Positions 30,201 to 37,111 of a stretch of 64,000 bases of DNA are shown here, piece by piece. The DNA lies in NCBI RefSeq assembly GCF_014643175.1, contig NZ_BMJH01000003.1:496001-560000 (forward strand), in the 5' to 3' direction. This DNA is from Hoyosella rhizosphaerae. Its GTDB lineage: Bacteria; Actinomycetota; Actinomycetes; Mycobacteriales; Mycobacteriaceae. Made by a program: the position numbers and the translations under genes. How positions within the stretch are numbered: position 1 is the first letter of the stretch; every line of letters starts with the position of its first letter. The notes under the pieces are model-generated. The model had not been told where the DNA came from. It searched no databases and saw only the letters and a list, made by a program, of their open reading frames with translations.

Positions 30201-30649
30201 ACACAGCGCTGACACTCGACTCCAAACTTGCCTGGCGCGAATGGCTACGCTGGGCAAACCTACTGAACTTCCGGCCCGTACCGTCAGAAATCACCACCCG
30301 CAAGCACCTCGCCTCCGCCGCTGGCGCCCCCATATTCGACCAAGAATTGATCCGTTTGGAACCAGTCGCCGTGGGGCTCAGCGACGAGTGGCAAGAAGCC
30401 TACGACGAAGTTACAAGCGACGCCGAAAAAGCTCTCATCAAAACCTTCGCCGACCATGGCATACCGGTGCCCTCAATCGGCGAAGAAATCAACGGTATTC
30501 CCGTCGAAATCTCATGGCCCGAACTCAAAGTGCTCCTCGACACCGACGTCGACAACACCGAACGTGACGAATTTACCCAGGCAGGCTGGGTAGTCTGTGC
30601 CGCAAACATCACCGCGCTAAAGGCCGCGCTACAGGAAGGACGGGCATAA
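24284..30649 (+). CDS. Giant DEAD-box/DUF1998 helicase with C-terminal PD-(D/E)XK-like domain
   Basis: A 2121-residue SF2 protein. The helicase core has Walker A (TTGTGSGKTEA) near residue 110, DEFH box (VLDEFHTYDGAQ) near 236, and C-terminal motifs (TLEMGIDIGDLSAV; YLQRIGRAGRLTG) near 1065-1105. Several CxxC pairs (CPSCRQ, CSICRD, CPACGY, CPRCDS) suggest zinc ribbons. The DUF1998/MZB signature (HDVVPGGTGYLAEL, then CPCQDEGKLSCENC) lies near 1620-1665. Residues about 1730-1845 look like a Vsr/DUF559-type nuclease fold: KPDFVL, then IFTDGWAYH and a downstream RRNLRDGGYQVVAVTHED. The canonical ExK is altered. The size matches DruE. By position it replaces drmA and drmB of DISARM, so it may be a natural fusion of both functions. 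It starts 3 bp after the methylase and abuts the UvrD gene directly. Confidence 0.87.
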   Translation: MSELLPLAQAESIKHSLLEYLGTTFALADPDARRVLDDFLQHRETGMFRGPYVRLRLPFRPAEEGWRDSLEWYEGFTPYGHQAAAFSRLSTFNLSEAKSRPLPTLVTTGTGSGKTEAFLYPILDHVQRSKREGVTGTKAIILYPMNALANDQALRLARIITEHTALSGITAALYTGEAGAQRTKVTEEGLVTDRNVIRDLAPDILLTNYKMLDQLLLRAADAGIWRQSAHSLQYLVLDEFHTYDGAQGTDVSMLLRRLGLTIKSHWNADDPEVTPEDWDRPLGRITPVATSATLGDGGDPSDMLEFAHTVFGEPFTPDAVVTESRLAVSEWVGDAEIRAKSAKWREATLDSARMGRLATAVSGETDPHRITYLVLRALYDGGSGTALEESLDKTTELALDLVKSHTKFRELISLTTIAVDITDLLAVLEPEDGGLRRTLGRASSVTDHQRRTVLGAMFTALSHIRAKFGRGAVSVDVHLWIRELTRINRTASGAPEFLWGDDGIPDTEGSSAQYLPAVYCRHCNRSGWGVVLAPTGADLDGDPDTIRRRAARKDDRFRALIHAPAEADKTDELVDTKDAASGLAWLLVNEQRVEFTRPNEGVVAEGGALPVLVHKSDTAGADSKRDTCPSCRQPEGIRFLGSAIATMLSVSLSTLFGTPDLDPAEKRALVFTDSVQDAAHRAGFVQSRSHALTLRTLLRQALDEGESDLDSLAHRMIELAGDDMGARYRLLPPELAERDTFETFWTSPKLRKVPIGIRNAVRKRLLLDIALEFGLRSAVGRTLERTGTVTAYVNVPTSVLRSSAREVVEAPDVQLTTDGFDDTALLAWCRGILLHMRARGAVEHEWFDKFRKDDGNRWWITGGRHRSQGMPGFGKGQSAPTFPTLGGAARGTDLEPIASARGWYAQWTAKTLGVPPQQGAVLARLLFTTLARRDVLGDITSPAGTQTFHIPATSIVARPVTAKELTGGAVSLICSICRDTVHSSPDVIRELTGSPCLVARCDGELQHHVIDDNFYRAMYAATDVRRVVAREHTSLLPDRVRLEYETQFKQTNPPPNAPNVLVATPTLEMGIDIGDLSAVMLSSLPRTVASYLQRIGRAGRLTGNALALAYVTARGDQLPRFTHPHTTINGSVRPPATYLDAEEILTRQFTASVVDVLARRPDVPHPKNSPEALRSTGKGTFLGALIDEAEGRPEELVDAFLAGFTNLDEEVISRLRAFPQPPGGSGTSELARRCHRASATWNHRIETFMHRQQAVHKKLPELREKAHSPIAVDEDQRELRTAEATVKLIQKQLSELRSDYWISTLESFGLFPNYTLLDDIVTLAVSVNWINPASKEYEQTSFELTRASAQALRDFAPGSTFYASGFAIAIDAVDLGADGDEVRKWACCPACGYVKELPTADSVDAPTACPRCDSTGIADTSQHLPVVELTNVSAVIRREEATIDDSTDERSRERFTIITAADIDPANVTKHWFVKDLGFGAKHLRNLEVRWLNLGKTAAGGSTRTLAGEKADASLFRLCSECGKLDTATGRNKRSDHRPWCSQREAQDESVVNLALARKLTTEGLLLRLPLSVTMGDSFAVPSLAASLLLGLRERIGGDPDHLHITTVRDPSKHSTDAHEALLLHDVVPGGTGYLAELANPDIVWDVLHRAWKIVKDCPCQDEGKLSCENCLLPFAGVGGVKKTSRAAAERHLAGLLTGREFDDTIDVPDSMPWTVTQEEPIVTDTESALEKRFRVVFKERLETLGATITPKPTERGEEWEIALGSANRWTLRPQENILGSKPDFVLTSRNPGVPPTAIFTDGWAYHASPTHNRVADDAEKRRNLRDGGYQVVAVTHEDVEGTQPESPALHTEAIRKVLQLAGDRLSKSAIDLAFRNAVDLLVAWVQNPTKQSRAQLADWLPMISLVSTSKTGVRATGGNTAALALAALNNSLEPSAQGETFVWHNSGFATAIRMPSSSRMPTEVAVIFDDDDTALTLDSKLAWREWLRWANLLNFRPVPSEITTRKHLASAAGAPIFDQELIRLEPVAVGLSDEWQEAYDEVTSDAEKALIKTFADHGIPVPSIGEEINGIPVEISWPELKVLLDTDVDNTERDEFTQAGWVVCAANITALKAALQEGRA

Positions 30650-32884
30650 ATGCCGCAGATCATCATGGGGCCCGGTCTCGAAAAAATCGACGGAAGTCTC
30701 TACAAAGCCACTTACAACTTCCTCATGAAGCTCGCAAGCGACGACACCACGCCCGGCTTGCACATCGAACCGATCAACAACTCCGTGGACAAACGTGCCC
30801 GCACCGGACGAGTCGATCTTTCCAATCGCGCAGTGTTGTTCAAACTTCAAGGCACCCAACAAGACGCCTCCTACGTCTTTATCGGAACCTTCCCCCACGA
30901 TGAAGCCATCAGCATCGCCCAAAAATCGCGTGTACGCATCAACCCTCGCAATGGTGTAGCCGAACTCATCCCTATCGAATCCCCACCCGTACACCAACCC
31001 GAAGAGACACACGCACCGCAGAGCGAGCAGAGGGTTGAGACCGCGCCACATCCCGCACCAGCGCACCCTGCAGAACCTTCAGAAAAAGCACTCCGAACCA
31101 GAGAGTTCACCACCGAAGACCTCACCGAACTCGGCATCGACCCCGCCTTCGCCGAAGGGGCACTCGACATCACCGGTGCTGACGCAATCCTGGAATATGC
31201 AGCTACAGCACCAGCAACATGGCAAGGCAATGCGCTGCTCGACATCTACACCGGCGAATCCCTCGCCGTCGTACGGGACAAATACGCACTCACCGAAAAC
31301 CCCACCGTCGACGACGACAACGACGACGCCGTCCTCCAAGCGCTCCGGCACCCCGCCGCCCAAATGGAATTCGCGTTCATCGAAGATAACGACGCACTAC
31401 GAACCGCCATCGAAAACCCAGACTTCGCAGCATGGCGCATCTTCCTCCACCCCGAACAACGCGCCTACACCACACGCAACTACAACGGATCCTTCCGGCT
31501 CACAGGGGGCGCAGGAACCGGAAAAACCGTCGTCCTTCTCCACCGTGCACGGCACCTACACCGCCAAAACCCCCAAGCCCGAATCGTCCTCACCACATAC
31601 AACACCACCCTCGCCGAGGGGCTTAAAACCCAACTCGAAATCCTCGACCCCCACCTGCCCCAGGCCACCGACATCGGCCAACCCGGCATCTACATCGCTG
31701 GTGTGGACGCCATTGCCCACCGCATCATCACCACCAACAAACCCACACTCACCGGCGACACCGCGCCTGGAGCTGTCGCCGAAGTCCTCGGCCCACGAAC
31801 CGCACACATCACCACCCCCACCGGCCCTCAGGCCTGGTCAAACGCCGCAGTACACAGCGACCTCCCAGAACACTTACGCACTCCCTCATTCCTTAGCGCC
31901 GAATACGCCACAATCGTGCTCCCCCACAACGTCACGACCCGCACCGAATACCTCAAAGTGCGACGCCCCGGACGTGGAGTTGCACTCAACCGCAAAAACC
32001 GCAACGCCGTCTGGGACATCATCGAAACCTACCGGGCCAACGCTGCAGCCGACGGGACAGCCGACTTTGAAGAAAAGGCATCCATCGCCGCAAAGGTGCT
32101 CCACCTGCGCGGCGACTACCCCGCCGACCACGTCCTCGTCGACGAAGCACAAGACCTCAGTCCCAACCGATTCACCTTGCTCCGCGCCCTCGTCGCCGAG
32201 GGACCCAACGACCTGTTCCTCGCAGAGGACGCACACCAACGCATCTACGGACAAAAGATCGTCCTAAGCCACTACGGAATTAACATCCGAGGCCGTTCCC
32301 GCCGACTCACGCTCAACTACCGCACGACCGAACAGAACCTGCGCTACGCCCTAGGGATCCTCACCGGTATCGACTACACCGACCTCGCCAACGAAACCGA
32401 AAACACCACCACATATCGTTCCGCCCGCCGAGGACCGACACCGCACATCATCGCCGCGGATTCGCTCAGCGACGAATACGACATCGTCGCCAAGCTCGTC
32501 AACCAATGGACTCAGGAAGGCGCAGCGCCCGACAGCATTGGGCTACTCGTCCCCACCCGAAAGGAAGGCGAAACACTCCCCCGCGCCCTCGGCGATCGCG
32601 GAGTCACCGTCACCTACATCGACCGCGATACCTCCAGCAACAAAAACACCCCACAAGTAATGACCATGCACAGATCCAAAGGCATGGAATTCACCAAAGT
32701 CATCCTCGTGGGGGTCGGAGCCGACAACCTGCCACGGCAGTACCAAATCGATGCACTACCTGAAGGAGATCGGGACGACGCACTACAGCGCGAACGGTCT
32801 TTGCTGTACGTCGCCGCCACGCGAGCACGCGACGAACTCATCGTCATATACCCAGGCAAGCCCAGCGAACTACTACCCCAATAA
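30650..32884 (+). CDS. UvrD-like SF1 helicase with RelE-like N-terminal domain
   Basis: A 744-residue protein starting directly after the stop of the DUF1998 helicase. The first ~100 residues resemble RelE/ParE-type domains: a helical start, then PGLHIEPINNSVDKRARTGR, a beta segment (AVLFKL) and FPHDEAISIA. This domain is known as an N-terminal module of some UvrD-type helicases. A linker and a helical region follow. The SF1A core begins near residue 280: Walker A (GGAGTGKTVVLL), Walker B (VLVDEAQDLSP), motif IV (LNYRTTEQNL), motif V (TMHRSKGMEFTKV) and motif VI (LLYVAATRARDEL). The protein stops shortly after motif VI. It is the last gene of the plus-strand operon; no terminator hairpin is obvious after it. 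It could unwind DNA processed by the upstream proteins, or act through the RelE-like module on RNA; the second is speculative. Confidence 0.85.
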   Translation: MPQIIMGPGLEKIDGSLYKATYNFLMKLASDDTTPGLHIEPINNSVDKRARTGRVDLSNRAVLFKLQGTQQDASYVFIGTFPHDEAISIAQKSRVRINPRNGVAELIPIESPPVHQPEETHAPQSEQRVETAPHPAPAHPAEPSEKALRTREFTTEDLTELGIDPAFAEGALDITGADAILEYAATAPATWQGNALLDIYTGESLAVVRDKYALTENPTVDDDNDDAVLQALRHPAAQMEFAFIEDNDALRTAIENPDFAAWRIFLHPEQRAYTTRNYNGSFRLTGGAGTGKTVVLLHRARHLHRQNPQARIVLTTYNTTLAEGLKTQLEILDPHLPQATDIGQPGIYIAGVDAIAHRIITTNKPTLTGDTAPGAVAEVLGPRTAHITTPTGPQAWSNAAVHSDLPEHLRTPSFLSAEYATIVLPHNVTTRTEYLKVRRPGRGVALNRKNRNAVWDIIETYRANAAADGTADFEEKASIAAKVLHLRGDYPADHVLVDEAQDLSPNRFTLLRALVAEGPNDLFLAEDAHQRIYGQKIVLSHYGINIRGRSRRLTLNYRTTEQNLRYALGILTGIDYTDLANETENTTTYRSARRGPTPHIIAADSLSDEYDIVAKLVNQWTQEGAAPDSIGLLVPTRKEGETLPRALGDRGVTVTYIDRDTSSNKNTPQVMTMHRSKGMEFTKVILVGVGADNLPRQYQIDALPEGDRDDALQRERSLLYVAATRARDELIVIYPGKPSELLPQ

Positions 32885-33235
32885 ATGTCGGCTAGATTGG
32901 CTGACTCCGAAACGCATGGACGCAACCCAACTACTTTCGAGGCGGCGCTCGCCTACTCGGCCTAAGGAATTAGGTGCTTATGCATGCTTGCGTGTGGCCA
33001 AATCGCTAGCAATGTGCGGCCTCACTAAACAGACCCTCAAACCTTAATTCGCGACCGAAGCTACACACTGTTGCTACGGCTGACCACCGCATGAGCATCC
33101 AGGAATAGAACCGGCACTCATCCGAATTTTTCAAGGTCACGCTACTCAATCCCGAAGGCCTCGTTTGCACACCTCGCAACGGAAACGGGATTCGCCGCCG
33201 CACTTTGTCGGCCACCGGATCGATCCTCCGCGCAG
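32885..33235. other. 351-bp region between convergent genes
   Basis: No gene is supported here. Composition is less GC-rich than in the preceding operon. I see no tRNA, integrase, attachment repeat or clear terminator that would mark the edge of the island. Confidence 0.5.
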
Positions 33236-35515
33236 TTACCTTGTCCCCCAATGGTCGTCGCGGTATTGGATTAGGTCATCGCCGTGGAGCTGCTTGGTTG
33301 CGTTCCCTATACGCACCCAAAAATTGGATACCGTATTGTCATTTGAAGATTTCGCGAAAACCGCCTTGCCAGATGGCGCCACAGACACGACACAAATTGT
33401 TTGCTCATTGAGCGTTTCGAACCGAATGCGTACAAGGCCCGCAGTGGAAACTGAAAGGCTATTATCGAGCATCTGTCGCAGGGCAAGCTCGAAACCGTCG
33501 GGGTTGCCTTTCGCGCCTAAGGTGCTCATATCACGTTCAAGCCCGAGAACATTCCCATCATCGTCGACACCGATGATTAGCGTCCCACCTTCACCGTTTA
33601 AGAATCCGCACACGGTTTTCGCGATTACCTGCTCCATTTTCCGGTCTGGTTTGCCAGTGTAGAGGTTCCATCGAGCAGTCGATTTGAACTCAACTAATTG
33701 CGACTCACCGGACGCAATAATTTCCGCAATCTCAGCCACTTCGTTTCGGCGTACACGATCTTCCCAAAGTCGATCGAATCCGTCACGCACGACTTTCGCA
33801 ATGAGGGATCTCCTTCGTTCAAGAAAAACCGAATACTCAAGCTGCTCCCACCCGACCGGTAGCGCGTGCCAGTAGACCTGACGCTTGAGCATCTCAGGAT
33901 TCAATGTGCGCGACATCTCTGGCCAGTACTCTCGTGGGTCACCCGAGCCAATTGTTGCGTTTTCGGGCCAATCAAGGAACGCCATATTTGCAATGGCGTT
34001 CGTTTGAGCAACACCGGATACGCCGAGACTTTTGAGGAATGCCTTCGGAAAGAGATGGTGCCGTTCCATTGAACGAGGTGAGTTGATTGCCGGGTCAAGC
34101 AGGTCGCGAATCTTCAAGTGACTGAATAGCACTTCTGCGTCGAGGAGATTCAGTGCTGCCCAGTAAGCAGATAGGACTGGAGATTTGGCAGCAGAGGTAT
34201 CTAGACGGTTTGGTAACGAAATATCCCAGTAGTCGCCGGTGAAATTGGATCGTACTTGGCGATTCAATTCGGCTGTAAAGGCATCACTATCTGGAAGGTT
34301 CTTGAACCGAGTAAGGTCTGCTTCGATAACACTCTCGGGTGATGAAGTGTAACGACCAGTTGTGTGAGCCATAAAGAACCACCGAGCGATGAGTTTCCTC
34401 AGCTTGGCTCGCTCGATTCCGAAGTCATGCCGACCGACGAGCCACAATGTGTAGGTGTAGATCAGGGCATTATCTGAAGCGATCATCCGATCACTACGAA
34501 ACCCTGCATGCTGAACACATTTCAGGAACTCGTGCCAGTTTGTGAGATCCACCACTTGGTCCTGCGCACGAGCCAACGCTTCGAATTGGGCAGCGCGGCG
34601 CTCTTCTGATACTTGACCGCTCTCAAGATCCTTACCGCGCAGAATGCTGTATACGTTCGCAAGTCGCCCTCGCTTGAATGCCAGCCCAACTGCGGCGCGA
34701 AGGAGCTGGTCGGGACCAGGGTTGATGAATGGATTTTTTGGTGACGGACCAATGCTTGGAGCAACTACAGCATCCCGAGCAAACTGCTCGAGCTGCCGAC
34801 GCCCCTTCTCCCAGTGCACCGACATGAGCGTCAATATGAAGTCCGCTTGTTTCAGTTGAACGCCCTCGGAGTTGATGCGCACGAAGATGTCGGCGACCTG
34901 CTCTTCGTCAGCATTCGAATTAAGCTCGATTACCTGAAATCGAAAGTCTCTGAGGTCCCGTACACGATCAATCCGTTCCTCCAGCTGGTCCTGCTCGGCC
35001 TGCGACAGTTCGCCGTCCCTACTGGTTTCGAGTCTTGTCATGAACTCTCGAACTCTCGATTTGAAACTGCCGATCCAGAGATCCGTAATGTCGGCTATGA
35101 ATTCGGGATCTCGCTCAATTGACGCGTCGGCAACCTCGAAGGTCTCATCGGCGGGTCGAAACGCAATTTTAATTCGCCGAGATTGGAACGTCTTGGTTAC
35201 AACTTCACTCCCAGTGAGGACTGCGTATAGGGAGGTGAGCCGCTGCTGCCCATCGACAACCAATAGCTTTGGTACCCGACCGGTTTCGCCGCTTTTTCCT
35301 GCTCCAAATTGTTTGGTACCTACTGCCGCACCCGTTTCCCAGAACATAAGCGTGCCCACGGGGTATCCGCGATACATCGAGTCAAATAGCTCTCTAGCCT
35401 TACGCGCGGGCCACACAAATGGGCGTTGGATATCCGGTAGCGCTACGTTTCCGTGCTTAATGTCCTCGATGAGGTGCGTTAACGAGTAGCCAGTGTCGCG
35501 ATACAAGGTGGGCAT
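33236..35515 (-). CDS. GmrSD-like DUF262-HNH protein fused to an AlbA_2 (Schlafen-type) domain
   Basis: A 759-residue three-domain protein. Residues 10-230 are a ParB-like DUF262 domain with the signature DGQQR (VVDGQQRLTSLYAVL) near 90, which in GmrS binds or hydrolyses nucleotide. Residues about 400-560 are DUF1524-like with the His-His-x-x-x-Pro motif (MERHHLFPKAFL) near 480 and downstream NAIANMAFLD, the expected HNH nuclease. Residues about 595-720 are an AlbA_2/divergent AAA-4 domain (ESQLVEFKSTARWN; GFLNGEGGTLIIGVDDDGNV). DUF262-DUF1524 proteins are modification-dependent type IV restriction enzymes; the C-terminal AlbA_2 extension is not standard for them. Codon use is more AT-rich than in the adjacent helicase operon, suggesting separate acquisition. 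Monocistronic, convergent with the plus-strand operon. Confidence 0.85.
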   Translation of the reverse strand: MPTLYRDTGYSLTHLIEDIKHGNVALPDIQRPFVWPARKARELFDSMYRGYPVGTLMFWETGAAVGTKQFGAGKSGETGRVPKLLVVDGQQRLTSLYAVLTGSEVVTKTFQSRRIKIAFRPADETFEVADASIERDPEFIADITDLWIGSFKSRVREFMTRLETSRDGELSQAEQDQLEERIDRVRDLRDFRFQVIELNSNADEEQVADIFVRINSEGVQLKQADFILTLMSVHWEKGRRQLEQFARDAVVAPSIGPSPKNPFINPGPDQLLRAAVGLAFKRGRLANVYSILRGKDLESGQVSEERRAAQFEALARAQDQVVDLTNWHEFLKCVQHAGFRSDRMIASDNALIYTYTLWLVGRHDFGIERAKLRKLIARWFFMAHTTGRYTSSPESVIEADLTRFKNLPDSDAFTAELNRQVRSNFTGDYWDISLPNRLDTSAAKSPVLSAYWAALNLLDAEVLFSHLKIRDLLDPAINSPRSMERHHLFPKAFLKSLGVSGVAQTNAIANMAFLDWPENATIGSGDPREYWPEMSRTLNPEMLKRQVYWHALPVGWEQLEYSVFLERRRSLIAKVVRDGFDRLWEDRVRRNEVAEIAEIIASGESQLVEFKSTARWNLYTGKPDRKMEQVIAKTVCGFLNGEGGTLIIGVDDDGNVLGLERDMSTLGAKGNPDGFELALRQMLDNSLSVSTAGLVRIRFETLNEQTICVVSVAPSGKAVFAKSSNDNTVSNFWVRIGNATKQLHGDDLIQYRDDHWGTR

Positions 35516-35656
35516 AGGGAGATCCTATCGAGGAAGGCATACAGTTGCGCTCTAACGCTTTTTCGAAACCTGCGCAATGCCGATTTGCATGGTGAGCTTC
35601 CAAACGAGCTGGGAACACCAAGGCCAGTTCAATGGCCTGATTAAGGCGCCCCAGAA

Positions 35657-36101
35657 GACGCCATTTTTCTCACCGCAGCCGACGAAGTTTTACTCGACCT
35701 ACACCCCAACGCGGTACGCACACTCGCCGATCGAGGCACGCTCATCGTCCCTTAACAACCGACAGGCGGCTCCACGCAAACCGCAAAGGCACCACCCCTA
35801 TTGACGACGGATACCCCAACGCACCAATCAAATCCCGAGAAACCGAAGTACTCCGACTGGTCGCTGAAGGGCTCGACCATCGCGACATCACCGCCACGCT
35901 CCAGCTCGCCGACAGCACCATCAAAAACCACATCTCCACAATCCTGCCGAAACGCGGCGCACGCGACCGCACCAACGCTGTGATTTGTGCCCTCCACCAA
36001 GGAATCTTGTGCTGGGCGACTTACATCTTCGGCGCGTCGCTATCGAAGCAGCCCAGGCACCAGTCCGCACAAGCTCGTGACTTTCGTCGCTGTCGGCGAT
36101 A
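35657..36101 (+). pseudogene. Remnant of a LuxR-type response regulator
   Basis: Two blocks in different frames look like the C-terminal half of a LuxR-type regulator. The first (DAIFLTAADEVLLDLHPNAV, ending at a TAA at 35753) resembles the end of a receiver domain. The second, about 35833 to 36040, is a good LuxR helix-turn-helix: RETEVLRLVAEGLDHRDITA followed by DSTIKNHISTIL. A stop and a frame change separate them, and no receiver domain with the phosphorylated Asp is present upstream. It is a dead gene or a fusion of fragments. A new active small protein cannot be excluded, but no start with a ribosome-binding site is visible for the second block. Confidence 0.6.
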
Positions 36102-36296
36102 GTTCGTACGCATGGTGATGACAGGCTTCGCTCTATGCGCGCATTCAGCACTTTCGTGTCCCCGATGTGCTGGGGCGGGACGCGCGGGGACAGCTGTTCT
36201 GCCCCTAGCAAGCCCCGTCGCATGGAGGCGGAGCGGCAACAACCGAGTAGCCGCTTCCGTGCAACGCAGCGGCCAAGCAGTGGGCCACCAAAACCC

Positions 36297-36724
36297 TCAC
36301 GAGCTGCCAAAGATCCCGTCGAACAGCTCCATCAGCAGATCAAGAGATCCGGTTCCCCCATTCGCAGGAACCACGAGCTGCTCCAGTTCGAAGACGTCAT
36401 CCCCGCAGGTCCCGTCGGCCCAGTACCCGCCCGGTTCCAGCCCCGTGAACGCCACCGTACCGTTGCCGTCACCGTCGAGCACTGCTGTCTCCTGATCAAG
36501 GATGATGAAACTGTCAACACCATCCCGCAGCTTGGCAACGCATTCAGTATCCGCAGGATCGATACTGACAAATTGAACCTCGACGACGCCTGGCGAGGTA
36601 CTGAAAGTCACGTCGCCAGTCACTTGCGCTGCAGCCCCACCGCACCTGCGCTCAGCAATCCAGCGAGCGAAATACTGACCACGGCGCCGCGGCTCACCGC
36701 CCGATTAACTCCAGTGAGCTCCAT
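36297..36724 (-). pseudogene. Small secreted protein, frameshifted in the signal peptide
   Basis: From ATG 36724 the frame encodes a signal-peptide-like segment (AVVSISLAGLLSAGAVG) and then hits a stop at 36620. The rest of the protein (VTGDVTFSTSPGVVEVQF, then TECVAKLRDGVDSF and a glycine/aspartate-rich end) lies in the next frame. Adding one G to the GGGG run near 36636 joins the two and creates a clean AVGAAAQ signal-peptidase site. The mature part, about 110 residues with two cysteines, is unknown to me. Either the gene carries a 1-nt deletion in the homopolymer or the sequence has an error there. An in-frame GTG at 36623 could still give a cytoplasmic product without a signal. Confidence 0.6.
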
Positions 36725-37111
36725 CACATCAGTATTCAACACTGCTGCTCAGAAAGGTATAGGTAGCCGACATTCTTTGATTAGCGGTTTCTCGTCCCAT
36801 AGCCGCCCGCATGAATGAACTTTTAAGAAGGTTAGCCGTCTTACTGCGCAGTTTGATTGTGACCGTTTCTGCTCCTGACTCAGGATTATTGCGCTGCGCG
36901 CTGCAGCGCCTGACAAGCTCCATGCTGAAAGGCGTGTTGTTTTGCGGTAGAGGCCGCGTCGATCGGTTCCGGAAGTTCAGGACTCTCGACAAGATCCGCA
37001 GCTCACTGGCGATGCTCTGGTGCTTCCCAAGTCGATGGAACCGATCGGTCGGTTCGTGCGTCATACCTGGCGTTCGGGAAATTTTGGGTCCTGATCGGAC
37101 TGGGGGGAATC
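36725..37111. other. 387-bp intergenic region
   Basis: No supported gene. Short open frames exist on both strands but lack start signals and recognisable content. The 3' end holds the ribosome-binding site (GGGGGGAA) of the membrane protein gene at 37112. Confidence 0.5.

Noticed and set aside
16691..32884. A complete class 1 DISARM system
   Set aside because: The SNF2 helicase and methylase are in the correct order, but there is no separate DUF1998 drmB gene and no PLD drmC gene. The only PLD protein in the window lies 15 kb away in another cluster.
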